From: Rhodobacter capsulatus
Lineage (GTDB): Bacteria; Pseudomonadota; Alphaproteobacteria; Rhodobacterales; Rhodobacteraceae
Direction: 5' to 3'
NCBI RefSeq assembly: GCF_005144475.1
Contig: NZ_SWJZ01000038.1
Span: forward strand, 1 to 60,231
DNA: 60,231 nt
The notes below the pieces were generated by a model. It made no database searches and was not told the origin of the DNA. It was given only the letters and a program-made list of their open reading frames with translations. The translations under genes were made by a program, and so were the position numbers. Position 1 is the stretch's first letter, and every line of letters begins with the position of its first letter. This document shows positions 8,777 to 16,620 of this stretch, one piece after another.

Positions 8777-9390
8777 AGCGCCCCCCGGATCATTGTCAGG
8801 TCGATGCCGCGGAAGGCCTTGGCCAGCGTCGCCCGGCTCAGATCGGGCAGGTGCGGCAGACGGCCAAGCGCGGGCAGACCGGCCAGACGGCAGATCGTGT
8901 CCTGACTGTCGCGGACCTCCGCGCCGATGAAGGCCACGCCCAGCACCGGCACGCGGCGGGCGCGCAACGCCTCGATCGTCAGAAGGCTGTGGTTGATCGT
9001 GCCCAAGCTCGTGCGCGCCACCACGATCACCGGCGCCTGCCAGTCCGCCATCTGATCGGCGTAAAGCCTGCGCCCGGCCAGCGGCACCAGCGCGCCGCCC
9101 GCCCCCTCGATGACCAGCGGGCCGGGCAGATCGGGCAGGGGCAGGGGCCCGATCTCGACCCCGTCGAGCGCCGCGGCAAGATGCGGCGAGGCCGGGCTGC
9201 GCAGCCGGTAAGCCTCGGGCAGGGTCGGGCAGCCGGTGAGCCGCGCCACCGTCTCGCGGTCGGTCTCCTCCGCCAGCCCGGCCTGAACCGGTTTCCAATA
9301 GGTGCCCTGCAGCGCCAGCGTCAGCCCGGCGCTGAAGACGGTCTTGCCGATGCCGGTATCGGTGCCGGTGATCACCAGGGCAGAGGTCAT
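8773..9390 (-). CDS. bioD: Dethiobiotin synthetase BioD
   Basis: A 205-residue P-loop protein beginning with the BioD motif GTDTGIGKT (residues 9-17), followed by YWKPVQAG (substrate-binding Lys) and VIEGAGG. It closes the ureido ring of DAPA with CO2 and ATP to give dethiobiotin. Both ends overlap neighbours by 4 nt, with bioF upstream and bioA downstream, which indicates tight translational coupling. Confidence 0.94.
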   Translation of the reverse strand: MTSALVITGTDTGIGKTVFSAGLTLALQGTYWKPVQAGLAEETDRETVARLTGCPTLPEAYRLRSPASPHLAAALDGVEIGPLPLPDLPGPLVIEGAGGALVPLAGRRLYADQMADWQAPVIVVARTSLGTINHSLLTIEALRARRVPVLGVAFIGAEVRDSQDTICRLAGLPALGRLPHLPDLSRATLAKAFRGIDLTMIRGAL

Positions 9391-10520
9391 CGCAGGCCCC
9401 CGATCCGCAGGGTGGCCAGCGCGTCGAACAGCGCGTCAATGTCGGAAAGCTGCAACCCGCCGGTGAGCGAAAGGCGCAGCCGCGCCGTGCCCTTGGGCAC
9501 GGTCGGCGGGCGGATGGCGCGCAGATCGAACCCCGCCTGGTGCAGCGCCTGCGCGGCCTGCAGCGCGGCGAAATCCGTGCCCAGGATCAGCGGCAGGATC
9601 TGGCTTTGCCCCGGGTCCAGCCCGATCTGTGCCGCGCGCAGCTGCGCCTGCGCCCGCAGGGCCGCCGCATGGGCGCGCAGCCCGGGCCGCGCGGGCAAGA
9701 GCCGCAGCGCCGCCCGCACCGCCGCCGCCAGCAAGGGCGAGGGGGCGGTGGCATAGAGGAAGGGCCGGGCGCGGTTCACCAGCGTCTCGATCACCACCCG
9801 ATCGGCGCAGACCAGCGCGCCGCTTGCCCCAAGCGCCTTGCCGCAGGTATGCACGACGATCAGCGCCAGATCGCCCGTCTCGGGCGCCAGACCGCGCCCG
9901 TCGCGGCCGTAAAGCCCGGTCGCATGCGCCTCGTCCAGGATCAACACGGCATCTTCGCGCCGCGCAAGGGCGGCGAAATCGTCCACGGGGGCGAAATCGC
10001 CCTCCATCGAATAAAGCGTCTCAAGCGCGATCCAGACCCGGCCGCGCCCACCCGCCGCCCGCCAGAGCCGGATCTGATCGGCCGCATCCTGCGGGTCATT
10101 GTGGCGAAAGCTGCGCGCCTCGGCCGCGCCCAGCCGCAGCCCCTCATGCGCGCTGGCATGGATCAGCGCATCATGCAGCACCAGATCCCCCGCCATCGGC
10201 AGCGTCGCAAAGACCGCCTGATTGGCCTGAAACCCGCCGCCCATGAAAAGACAGGCCTCGGCGCCGAAAAACGCGGCGGCCTCATGCTCCAGCGCGACAA
10301 ATTCCGGGTCATTGCCGCGCAGAAGCCGCGATCCGCCCGCCCCCACGGCGACCCCGCGCGCCAAAGCCTCGGCCACCGCCTGCGCCAGATCCGCCGAGGC
10401 CCGCAGGCCAAGGTAATCGTTCGAGGCGAAATCAAGCCCCCGCGCCGGGGTCAGCGCCCGCGCCCGCCCGCGTTCGGCCATGCGGGCAAGGCGCTCGGCA
10501 TGGCGGGGATAAGGGCTCAT
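9387..10520 (-). CDS. bioF: 8-amino-7-oxononanoate synthase BioF
   Basis: A 377-residue alpha-oxoamine synthase. Visible features are SNDYLGL (33-39), the GxGGSR motif (61-65), [11 protein letters not shown] with the PLP-ring Asp (196) and [11 protein letters not shown] with the Schiff-base Lys228. It condenses pimeloyl-ACP with L-alanine to form KAPA. It overlaps bioB upstream and bioD downstream by ATGA. Length and motifs are normal for BioF; related enzymes such as ALA synthase are unlikely given the operon. Confidence 0.94.
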   Translation of the reverse strand: MSPYPRHAERLARMAERGRARALTPARGLDFASNDYLGLRASADLAQAVAEALARGVAVGAGGSRLLRGNDPEFVALEHEAAAFFGAEACLFMGGGFQANQAVFATLPMAGDLVLHDALIHASAHEGLRLGAAEARSFRHNDPQDAADQIRLWRAAGGRGRVWIALETLYSMEGDFAPVDDFAALARREDAVLILDEAHATGLYGRDGRGLAPETGDLALIVVHTCGKALGASGALVCADRVVIETLVNRARPFLYATAPSPLLAAAVRAALRLLPARPGLRAHAAALRAQAQLRAAQIGLDPGQSQILPLILGTDFAALQAAQALHQAGFDLRAIRPPTVPKGTARLRLSLTGGLQLSDIDALFDALATLRIGGLR

Positions 10521-11464
10521 GCCGCATCCCCGCAGGCGCGCGCCGCCTCGGGTTGCAACCCGAGCTTGGCGAACAGCCGGGCATCGGCGCTGTCATCGGG
10601 GTTTTCGGCGGTCAGAAGCGTGTCGCCGACGAAGATCGAATTCGCCCCGGCAAAGAAGCACATCGCCTGCAGCTCGTCCGACATCGCGCTGCGCCCGGCC
10701 GAAAGCCGCACGTAGGATTTCGGCATCAGGATCCGGGCGGTGGCGATGGTGCGGACCATCTCGATCGGGTCGAGCGGCGCGACATCGGCCAAGGGCGTGT
10801 CGGCCATCGGCATCAGCATGTTGATCGGGACCGACTGCGGCGGCTCGGGCAGATCGGCCAGCGTCTGGAGCATGCTGATGCGGTCCTCGGCGGTCTCGCC
10901 CATGCCGACGATCCCGCCCGAGCAGACATTGATCCCCGCCGCGCGGACGCGGTCCAGCGTGTCGAGCCGGTCGGCAAAGCTGTGGGTGGAGATGACCGAG
11001 GGGTAAAAGCGCTCCGAAGTGTCGATATTGTGGTTGTAGTAATCCAGCCCCGCGGCCTTCAGCTGCCGCACCTGCGCGTCATCCAGCATGCCCAGCGTCA
11101 TGCAGGTTTCCAGCCCGAGCGCCTTCACCCCCTCGACCATCGCCAGAACTGCGGGCATGTCGCGGGCCTTGGGCGAACGCCAGGCCGCGCCCATGCAATA
11201 GCGCGTGGCCCCCGCCTCCTTGGCCTTTTGCGCCTCGGCCAGAACCTTCTGCACCTCCATCAGCTTCGCGGCGGAAAGTTTCGAGCCATTGCGCCCCGAT
11301 TGCGCGCAATAGGCGCAATCCTCGCCGCAGCCGCCGGTCTTGATCGACAGAAGCTTGGCGCACTGGATGCGGTTCGGGTCGAAATTCTGCCGATGCACGC
11401 TTTGCGCGCGGAACAGAAGATCCATCAGCGGCAGGGTGTAAAGGTCTTGGGCTGGGCTTTGCAT
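10517..11464 (-). CDS. bioB: Biotin synthase BioB
   Basis: A 315-residue radical SAM enzyme and first gene of the operon. The SAM-cluster cysteines CxxxCxxC are Cys46, Cys50 and Cys53 in [15 protein letters not shown]. Downstream segments [16 protein letters not shown] and [10 protein letters not shown] carry the other conserved BioB residues, including [2Fe-2S] ligands. The enzyme inserts sulfur into dethiobiotin. The frame is open further upstream, but ATG 11464 has AGGAGG seven bases before it and is the clear start. A candidate BioR box lies 63 nt upstream. Confidence 0.95.
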   Translation of the reverse strand: MQSPAQDLYTLPLMDLLFRAQSVHRQNFDPNRIQCAKLLSIKTGGCGEDCAYCAQSGRNGSKLSAAKLMEVQKVLAEAQKAKEAGATRYCMGAAWRSPKARDMPAVLAMVEGVKALGLETCMTLGMLDDAQVRQLKAAGLDYYNHNIDTSERFYPSVISTHSFADRLDTLDRVRAAGINVCSGGIVGMGETAEDRISMLQTLADLPEPPQSVPINMLMPMADTPLADVAPLDPIEMVRTIATARILMPKSYVRLSAGRSAMSDELQAMCFFAGANSIFVGDTLLTAENPDDSADARLFAKLGLQPEAARACGDAA

Positions 11465-11527
11465 GGCGATCCTCCTGGCTGTCGAGATCAGGGGATCGCA
11501 AATCCGCCGCGGCCTCAATTTTGAAAG

Positions 11528-11537
11528 CTATCTATGA
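11528..11537 (-). promoter_or_regulatory. Candidate BioR operator upstream of bioB
   Basis: CTATCTATGA matches the published BioR box TTATCTATAA at 8 of 10 positions and lies 63 nt before the bioB start. This is where a repressor site for the biotin operon would be expected. Confidence 0.55.
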
Positions 11538-11635
11538 TCCTGCCGCCCGGCCCTGAATTTATCCCTATTCCTGTCAGGCACTTGCCTGTGTTTTCGCCGA
11601 TCCTGCCCGCACCGGTCCTGCGCCTCTCCTGACTA

Positions 11636-11645
11636 TAATATATAA
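11636..11645. promoter_or_regulatory. Second AT-rich BioR-like box or -10 region
   Basis: TAATATATAA matches the BioR consensus at 8 of 10 positions but is also a plausible -10 element by composition. It sits about 100 nt further upstream of bioB than the first box. I found no convincing -35 partner. Confidence 0.3.
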
Positions 11646-11769
11646 TCCGGCACCGGCGGCCGGATCGGCACCGGCGCTTGCCATCGTCAGAGGTGGTGAT
11701 CACCGTGCAGATCTGCGCCTGACAAAAGCGCGGCCGCAGACCCCGCGCAGGAATTGGCTGACGCCGAGG

Positions 11770-12228
11770 TCATGTGGCGATGTCCGCCCCCAGCCGGGCG
11801 AGCCTGGCGACATCGCGGCTGAGGTCGAGATCCCCCGTCTCGAGCGCATGGAGCGGAACCCACCGGACTTCAAGGGCATCATCCCCGGCAACCGGCTCTC
11901 CGGCGACCCAGGAACACAGGACCGCCACCAGGACATGGTGATGACGCAGGGCGCCGGTCTCGTCGCGATCGAACGCATCGACCGCGGTGAAAACCTTCCG
12001 CGCCGTCGCATCTATCCCGGTTTCTTCGAAAAGCTCGCGGAGCGCGGCCTGTTCAAGGGACTCTCCAAGCTCCACCTTGCCGCCGGGAAAACCCCAGGTG
12101 CCGGCCTCGGGCGGGTTTGCGCGCCGCACGAGGAGCACATGCCCCGCCTTGAAAACCGTTGCGATCGTCGCGACGATCGGACGGCGGGCCGCTTGCGCGG
12201 GCTCGATGCCGTGCTTTTCCGCTGCCAT
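11770..12228 (-). CDS. Nudix hydrolase
   Basis: A 152-residue Nudix protein. The Nudix box GX5EX7REUXEEXGU is present as GGKVELGESLEQAALRELFEET at residues 49-70, with GTWGFPGG before it. ADP-ribose, NADH or oxidised nucleotides are typical substrates of such small Nudix enzymes; nothing in the sequence fixes which. The ATG at 12228 has AGAGGG eight bases upstream, so the longer open frame to 12402 is not used. The N-terminal segment up to residue 15 is not conserved. It stands alone between the biotin operon and a lipoprotein gene on the same strand. Confidence 0.9.
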   Translation of the reverse strand: MAAEKHGIEPAQAARRPIVATIATVFKAGHVLLVRRANPPEAGTWGFPGGKVELGESLEQAALRELFEETGIDATARKVFTAVDAFDRDETGALRHHHVLVAVLCSWVAGEPVAGDDALEVRWVPLHALETGDLDLSRDVARLARLGADIAT

Positions 12229-12370
12229 GCGTAACCCTCTGGCAAAGACTGGTTCGACCCTGCCCGACGGAAACGGGGCCGCGTGCAGGACAGCGCATCC
12301 GGCCGGGATTGGCAAATCTTTCGGCGGTGTCGGCCCGCGTTTCACCGGCGGCGCGGGCCGAAGACCGCTG

Positions 12371-12649
12371 TCAGCGATGCGCCAGATACTCCGCCGACAC
12401 ATAGCCCGAGATGCCGGGCTTGTCGGTGAGGAAGACCCGGCACCAGACCTTGCCCTTGCGTGTCACGCAGGCCTGACGGGTCAGGCGCGTGCCATCGGGC
12501 AGGCCGATGATGATCCGGGAGTTGAGGCCCGGGCCCTCGCGCAGCTTGAGCAGATCATCCGGCCCGGCCCCCTTGACCACCGCGCCGGTTCCGACCGCGC
12601 ATCCGGCCGCGAGGATGAGGGCGAAGAGAGCCGCAAAATGAAGTCGCAT
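12371..12649 (-). CDS. Small SH3-domain lipoprotein
   Basis: A 92-residue protein starting MRLHFAALFALILAAGC: a short signal peptide with lipobox LAAG|C (Cys17), so the mature form should be lipid-anchored. The rest is a bacterial SH3 (SH3b) domain: LKLREGPGLNSRIIIGLPDG, then WCRVFL and SGYVSAEYL. Such domains often bind peptidoglycan or partner proteins. The ATG at 12649 is chosen because it gives an exact signal peptide. It diverges from the AfsA-type gene, so the 245-nt gap between them holds both promoters. Confidence 0.82.
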   Translation of the reverse strand: MRLHFAALFALILAAGCAVGTGAVVKGAGPDDLLKLREGPGLNSRIIIGLPDGTRLTRQACVTRKGKVWCRVFLTDKPGISGYVSAEYLAHR

Positions 12650-12822
12650 GATCTGTCCTGACTCGTTTCGTCCTCCATACGACACCGCCGCGCCGAAGGA
12701 CAGCGCAGAGCCGCCCGGCCGCGTCAGGGCCGGGGCGGGGCGATCCCGCCCGCAGGCACCGGCCGCTTGGCACGCCGTCCGCACCTGCGCCGCGCAACGA
12801 ATCTCTTGCCTTAAATCTACAC

Positions 12823-12832
12823 CTAACGTAAG
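12823..12832. promoter_or_regulatory. MerR-regulon operator, site A (before afsA-type gene)
   Basis: CTAACGTAAG is a one-mismatch form of the perfect palindrome CTAACGTTAG found before the MFS gene. The flanks are also shared (ACAC before, AA after). It sits 62 nt before the AfsA-type start, just after a TTGCCT -35-like hexamer at 12806-12811, an arrangement that fits MerR-type activation from within the promoter spacer. Confidence 0.6.
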
Positions 12833-12894
12833 AAGCGATTGTCCGAGGGATCGGGCGAGTGAATTATCGATTTGGCAACGTATGGGAGAGTTGC

Positions 12895-13665
12895 ATGAAA
12901 CTTGTTGTAGGGAACCGGTTCCGCGAATTTGCGCAGGCGACCGATGCGCTTCTGGCGCGGGACGCGCTGGAGGCCTTTGTCGCCGGATCGGCCGGTGACA
13001 TGTATCTGGGGCAGGGCGTGTCGGAAGAAGACGCGCAGATCGTGACTTTGCTGGGGGTCGCCTCCGGGTTGCGCATCCGGCGCGAGGGCACCGGCGAACG
13101 TCGGGCCAGCCGCGAGGTCTCGCACAAGCATCGCATTGAAAATCGGCTCATTTCTCATCCCCGCCCGGTGGATGCGGACATTTTCGAAGCGGATCTTCTG
13201 GTCGATGACCGCAACGAGATCATGTCCGATCATGTGACGGGCTGCCATTTGCAGGGGATGCTTCTGATCGAAGCGACGCGGCAGATGTTCATTGCGGTGG
13301 GGGAAACGCAATATGCCCATCTGGGCGTGCCGCGGAACGGCTATGTCGTCTTTGATCGCATCGAAACCCGGTTCGAGCAATTTGCCTTCCCGTTGCCCGC
13401 GCGGCTGCGCCAGACGGTGACCGAGGCGACGCCCCAGCGCGGCGATCGGGTGAAATTCGCCGCGCAGATCGAGATCTTCCAGCCGCAAGGGCGTGTGGCG
13501 GTGTCCGAGGTGAGCTACACGATCTTCGATGCGGAGGTTCTGGCGCCGAAAGAGCGGAAACTGGCGCAGCGTGCGGTGGAAGCCGCGTTGGGCGCGCAGG
13601 CGGCGGCCGTGGCCAAGCCGGAACGTCGGTCCGCGCAGGCGCAACTGACACGCGCCGAGGCCTGA
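12895..13665 (+). CDS. AfsA-type hotdog protein (butyrolactone synthase-like)
   Basis: A 256-residue protein with the A-factor biosynthesis hotdog signature. KHRIENRLIS (79-88) is followed by SDHVTGCHLQGMLLIEATRQ (111-130), which contains the Glu126 and Arg129 of the family's E-x-x-RQ motif, and LGVPRNGYVVFDRIETRF. AfsA in Streptomyces condenses a beta-ketoacyl-ACP with dihydroxyacetone phosphate on the way to gamma-butyrolactone signals. Streptomyces AfsA is about 300 residues with two repeats; here the second repeat appears shortened or divergent. ATG 12895 follows GGGAGAG; a Met 12 codons upstream lacks this. The next gene, a HAD phosphatase, starts 3 nt after the stop, which fits dephosphorylation of such a product. 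Function as a butyrolactone synthase is inferred; other hotdog condensations are possible. Confidence 0.82.
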   Translation: MKLVVGNRFREFAQATDALLARDALEAFVAGSAGDMYLGQGVSEEDAQIVTLLGVASGLRIRREGTGERRASREVSHKHRIENRLISHPRPVDADIFEADLLVDDRNEIMSDHVTGCHLQGMLLIEATRQMFIAVGETQYAHLGVPRNGYVVFDRIETRFEQFAFPLPARLRQTVTEATPQRGDRVKFAAQIEIFQPQGRVAVSEVSYTIFDAEVLAPKERKLAQRAVEAALGAQAAAVAKPERRSAQAQLTRAEA

Positions 13666-13668
13666 GCC

Positions 13669-14370
13669 ATGATGCAATCAGATTGCAGGGCAGGCGCTTT
13701 CGCCTTCTTCGACGTCGACGAAACGCTCGTCGCCGAAAAGACGATGTTCACGATTCTGGCGCAGATCGGCCATCATCTGCCGGGCTATGACGCACGCGCC
13801 CATGCGGCGGCGACGGTGCAGCTGCGCCGCGACGGCGCCGACCGGGCCCGGGTGAACCGCTTCTTTTACAGCGGCCTGAAGGGGTTGGAGGCGTCCCTGG
13901 TGCGCGCTGTCGCGCAGGATTACGTCGCGGCGCGTCTGGCGGAAAACGCCACCCGCCCGTTTCTGATCGAAGGGGCGGTGGCGCATATGCAGGCGCTGGC
14001 GCGCCGGGGCGTTGCTCCGGTGTTCGTGTCCGGGTCCGCGCGCTGGTTCGTCGAGCCGATCGCGCGGGCGCTGGCGGTTCCGCATGTTCTGGCGACGGAG
14101 CTGGCGGTGGACGACGGCGGCAGGCTGACCGGCGCGCTGGCGGGCGACTGCATGATCGGCCCCGGCAAGCGCCGCGCGGTCGAGACGTTCCTGCAGCGGC
14201 AGGACACCGATGCCGGGGCCTGTTTCGGTCTGGGGGATCATCCGTCAGATGTCGATTTCCTGTCCCTCCTCGGGCATCCGGCCTTTGTCGCCGGGAACGA
14301 GGACGCCGAAGCGATCGCGCGCCGGAATGGCTGGCCGCTGATCCCGAACGCCTGTTTCGAGGAGGTCTGA
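13669..14370 (+). CDS. HAD-superfamily phosphatase (SerB/HAD-IB type)
   Basis: A 233-residue HAD hydrolase. Motif I is FFDVDETLV (nucleophile Asp15, acid Asp17), motif II is VFVSGSARW with its Ser, motif III is the Lys in GPGKRRAVE, and motif IV is GLGDHPSDVDF (Gly189-Asp190 and Asp194). The helical cap between motifs I and II is typical of subfamily IB (phosphoserine phosphatase-like). It is the second gene of the AfsA-type operon. In butyrolactone pathways a phosphatase removes the phosphate derived from dihydroxyacetone phosphate, so a matching role is plausible but inferred. A second Met directly follows the first. Confidence 0.85.
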   Translation: MMQSDCRAGAFAFFDVDETLVAEKTMFTILAQIGHHLPGYDARAHAAATVQLRRDGADRARVNRFFYSGLKGLEASLVRAVAQDYVAARLAENATRPFLIEGAVAHMQALARRGVAPVFVSGSARWFVEPIARALAVPHVLATELAVDDGGRLTGALAGDCMIGPGKRRAVETFLQRQDTDAGACFGLGDHPSDVDFLSLLGHPAFVAGNEDAEAIARRNGWPLIPNACFEEV

Positions 14371-14374
14371 GACG

Positions 14375-14911
14375 ATGCAGATTTACATCCAACGCCTGCC
14401 CCGCATGGTGATCCTCGGGGGGCTCGCCGCCTGGATGAGCATTGCGGCGCTCAACAACATCACGGACACGGCCACCAACCTGTTCCATCTGGACGTGATG
14501 ACCTCCATGGAGCTGCTCAAGCAGGATGCGCTGCTTGGAAACGGGCTGGAATGGCGGGCGCTTGGCCAGGGCTCGGGGGCGATTTTCCTCTCGGGAGTCG
14601 TTCTGTGGCAAATGCTTACCGCGGCGGCCTTGTGGTGGGCGGCGCAGGACGCAGCACGGGGCGTCATCGGGCGTTGCGATGCGGCCAGGCTCTCGTTGTC
14701 GGGAAATCTGGCCCTGTCCATGTTTCTGGCGATGTGGCTGAGCTTCCTCTGCGGCGGGCTCTGGTTCGGCTACTGGATGAAGCAGGGCGCCATACAGGGC
14801 GTCCATCTGAGCCTCGTCATCCTCTCGCTGGCCGCCCTGCACATCATCAATCTGCCCGCGGGCGAACCGCTGCGCCTCTTTCGCAAAAGCGCGGCGGTGC
14901 CCGCCGCCTGA
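14375..14911 (+). CDS. DUF2165-type small integral membrane protein
   Basis: A 178-residue membrane protein with four predicted hydrophobic segments: roughly residues 10-27, 65-88, 108-130 and 140-158. It resembles the DUF2165 family (NITDTATNLFHLDVMTSME and WLSFLCGGLWFGYWM are its typical parts). The start at 14375 follows GAGGAGG and lies 4 nt after the HAD stop, so it belongs to the same transcript. The function is unknown. Position suggests it acts on, shields or exports the lipid-like product of the two upstream enzymes, but this is inference. Confidence 0.8.
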   Translation: MQIYIQRLPRMVILGGLAAWMSIAALNNITDTATNLFHLDVMTSMELLKQDALLGNGLEWRALGQGSGAIFLSGVVLWQMLTAAALWWAAQDAARGVIGRCDAARLSLSGNLALSMFLAMWLSFLCGGLWFGYWMKQGAIQGVHLSLVILSLAALHIINLPAGEPLRLFRKSAAVPAA

Positions 14912-14950
14912 GCCGCCCTTGTCAGGTCGACATTCGTCCGATATCTTCAC

Positions 14951-14960
14951 CTGACGTTAG
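14951..14960. promoter_or_regulatory. MerR-regulon operator, site B (before merR-type gene)
   Basis: CTGACGTTAG, one mismatch from the perfect palindrome, preceded by TTCAC and followed by AAAAGG. It ends 13 nt before the regulator's own start, so autoregulation is expected. Confidence 0.6.
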
Positions 14961-14973
14961 AAAAGGAAAAGAC

Positions 14974-15378
14974 ATGACCGGCACAGCCATGAAGATCGGG
15001 GACCTCGCCAAACGGGCCGGTGTCAGCCATCGTACCATCCACTACTATGAATCGCGCGGCCTGATCGCGCCGATGCAGCGCGACGGCGCCTCGCATCGGA
15101 TGTATGAGGAAGAGGCCCTGCAGCGGCTCGAAAAAATCTCGGCGCTCAAGCATCTTGGGCTTTCGCTTGACGAGATCGAGGAGGTGCTGGATCTCTATTT
15201 CGAAGACACGGAAAGCCACCTTGAGGGCAAGAAACGTGTGATCGAGATCCTCAGGGCGCAGTTGGCGAAAACCGATGCGCAGATCGACGAGCTGGCGCAG
15301 TTCCGCAGCGATCTGATCCGCAACATCCGCCACATGGAACGCCTGTATCAAGAGGCCCATCCCCGGCAAACTGCCTGA
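14974..15378 (+). CDS. MerR-family transcription regulator
   Basis: A 134-residue protein with an N-terminal MerR winged helix: MKIGDLAKRAGVSHRTIHYY (residues 6-25), then ESRGLIAP and a second helical DNA-contact region to residue 75. It ends in an antiparallel coiled-coil helix (about 85-125). It contains no cysteine, so it is unlikely to be a metal or redox sensor, and its C-terminus is too short for a large ligand domain. AAGGAA precedes the ATG. Shared palindromes stand in front of it, the AfsA-type operon and the MFS gene, so it is the likely local regulator, activating or repressing in response to an unknown small molecule. A terminator follows at once. Confidence 0.9.
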   Translation: MTGTAMKIGDLAKRAGVSHRTIHYYESRGLIAPMQRDGASHRMYEEEALQRLEKISALKHLGLSLDEIEEVLDLYFEDTESHLEGKKRVIEILRAQLAKTDAQIDELAQFRSDLIRNIRHMERLYQEAHPRQTA

Positions 15379-15382
15379 CTCC

Positions 15383-15404
15383 AAGGGGCGTCCGCCCCTT
15401 TTTT
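15383..15404 (+). terminator. Rho-independent terminator after merR-type gene
   Basis: AAGGGGCG / CGCCCCTT form a perfect 8-bp stem with a two-base spacer, followed by four more T (six in a row). It lies 4 nt after the stop codon. Confidence 0.9.
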
Positions 15405-15420
15405 ACCCTAAAACCTTCAG

Positions 15421-15430
15421 CTAACGTTAG
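15421..15430. promoter_or_regulatory. MerR-regulon operator, site C (before MFS gene)
   Basis: CTAACGTTAG is a perfect 10-bp palindrome. Its right half runs into TTAGGATAAG, which also supplies the Shine-Dalgarno of the MFS gene eight bases later. TTTACC at 15402-15407 and TAGGAT at 15428-15433 could be -35 and -10 elements with a 20-bp spacer, the stretched spacing of MerR-controlled promoters. Confidence 0.65.
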
Positions 15431-15438
15431 GATAAGAA

Positions 15439-16596
15439 ATGACGTTTCGTCATGCGTCGCTTGTCGTCTTGCTGATGCTCACGGCCCTGATCGTCGTCGG
15501 CCAGCTTTACGTCACCATTCCCCTGACCGGGGCCATCGCCCGCCAGTTTGCAACCGATCCGGCGCTGGCCGCCTGGTCGGGCACGGCCTTCGGCTTTGCC
15601 TATGCCGCCGGGTTCCTGCTCTGGGGCCCGCTCTCCGACCGCGTCGGGCGGCGGTGGGTGCTGGTTCTGGGCCTTGTGTGCACCGGGGCGGTGACCGCCG
15701 CGCTGAGCCAGGCGCAGGGGATCGAGAGCTTTCTGGCCGGGCGGGCCCTGCAGGGCTTCTTCGCCGCGAGCTTCCCGCCGGTTGCGCTCAGCCTTTTGGG
15801 CGAGACCCTGCCGCCCGCCCGGCGTGCCTTTGGCATCTCGCTGATAAGTTTCGCTTTCCTGGCGGCGGCCCCGATTGCCCAGGTCGTCGCGGCCGGGATT
15901 TCGGTCCCGCTCACCGCTTTCATGCTGCTCCTGGCGCCGGCCTATGTCGCGCTGGCGGCGGGGATCGCGCTGGCGCTGCCCGCCGGGACGAAACCGGCGG
16001 CGGTGGCGGCGGCGGGGCAGGACGGCGCGGGGCGGGGCCTGCTTGGCACGCCGCTGATCGTGCTGAGCTGGGGCGCCGCGCTGACCGTGCTGTTCGGTTT
16101 CGTGACCTTTCAGGCCGGCACGGCGGCGGGCCTTGGCGGCGGCTTCGATCCGCAGCTTGTGCGCCTGGTCGGACTGCCGCCGCTCGCGCTCAGCCTCTTT
16201 GCCGCGGCGATTGCCAGACGTCTCGGCGGTCCGGTGACGGTGTCAGGTCTGGGCCTGATCCTGGCCGCGGCGGGGCTTCTGGTGGCGGGGCTCTCCGGTC
16301 CGGTCACGCTGGCTGCGGCGGCGCTGGTCGCGGCCGGGGTCGGGCTTGCGGTGCCGGGGCTGATCGCGACCATCGCCGGGGCGGCGACGCAGACCAACCG
16401 CGGCCTTGCCCTTGCGCTTTACACCTTTGCGCTTTTCGTCGGGGCCAGTGTGGCGCCGCCGGCAAGCACGGTGCTGCAACCCCTTGGGCTCTGGCCGCTT
16501 TACGGGCTTCCGGCGGCCCTGCTGCTGATCGCGGCGCTGGGGCTGGTTCTGGGGCAGCGCCGTCAATCCCCGACCCTGCAACCGATCCAGAATTGA
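15439..16596 (+). CDS. MFS transporter (drug/metabolite exporter type)
   Basis: A 385-residue, 12-segment major facilitator protein. The loop 2-3 motif A is LSDRVGRRWVLVLG (about residues 65-78). The N-terminal half has LAAWSGTAFGFAYAAGFLLWGP, and glycine-rich segments follow through the second half, typical of DHA1-type proton antiporters. It has its own promoter region with the perfect operator and is therefore predicted to be co-controlled with the AfsA-type genes by the MerR protein. Export of the product made by that operon is the natural inference, but a role in import or drug efflux is equally compatible with the family. Confidence 0.87.
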   Translation: MTFRHASLVVLLMLTALIVVGQLYVTIPLTGAIARQFATDPALAAWSGTAFGFAYAAGFLLWGPLSDRVGRRWVLVLGLVCTGAVTAALSQAQGIESFLAGRALQGFFAASFPPVALSLLGETLPPARRAFGISLISFAFLAAAPIAQVVAAGISVPLTAFMLLLAPAYVALAAGIALALPAGTKPAAVAAAGQDGAGRGLLGTPLIVLSWGAALTVLFGFVTFQAGTAAGLGGGFDPQLVRLVGLPPLALSLFAAAIARRLGGPVTVSGLGLILAAAGLLVAGLSGPVTLAAAALVAAGVGLAVPGLIATIAGAATQTNRGLALALYTFALFVGASVAPPASTVLQPLGLWPLYGLPAALLLIAALGLVLGQRRQSPTLQPIQN

Positions 16597-16620
16597 TCCC
16601 GAAACGATAGGAGTTTCCCG

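Larger units (their letters stand above)
11465..11769. other. bioB upstream / intergenic region
   Basis: No gene is supported in this 305-nt stretch. It is AT-richer than its surroundings near 11520-11560 and 11630-11650, where two BioR-like boxes occur, and must contain the biotin operon promoter reading leftward. Short reverse frames in it have no family signature. The Nudix gene on the same strand ends at its right edge. Confidence 0.6.

Noticed and set aside
14974-15378. Metal-sensing MerR (CueR, ZntR, MerR)
   Set aside because: The protein contains no cysteine, so the usual metal-binding residues are absent.
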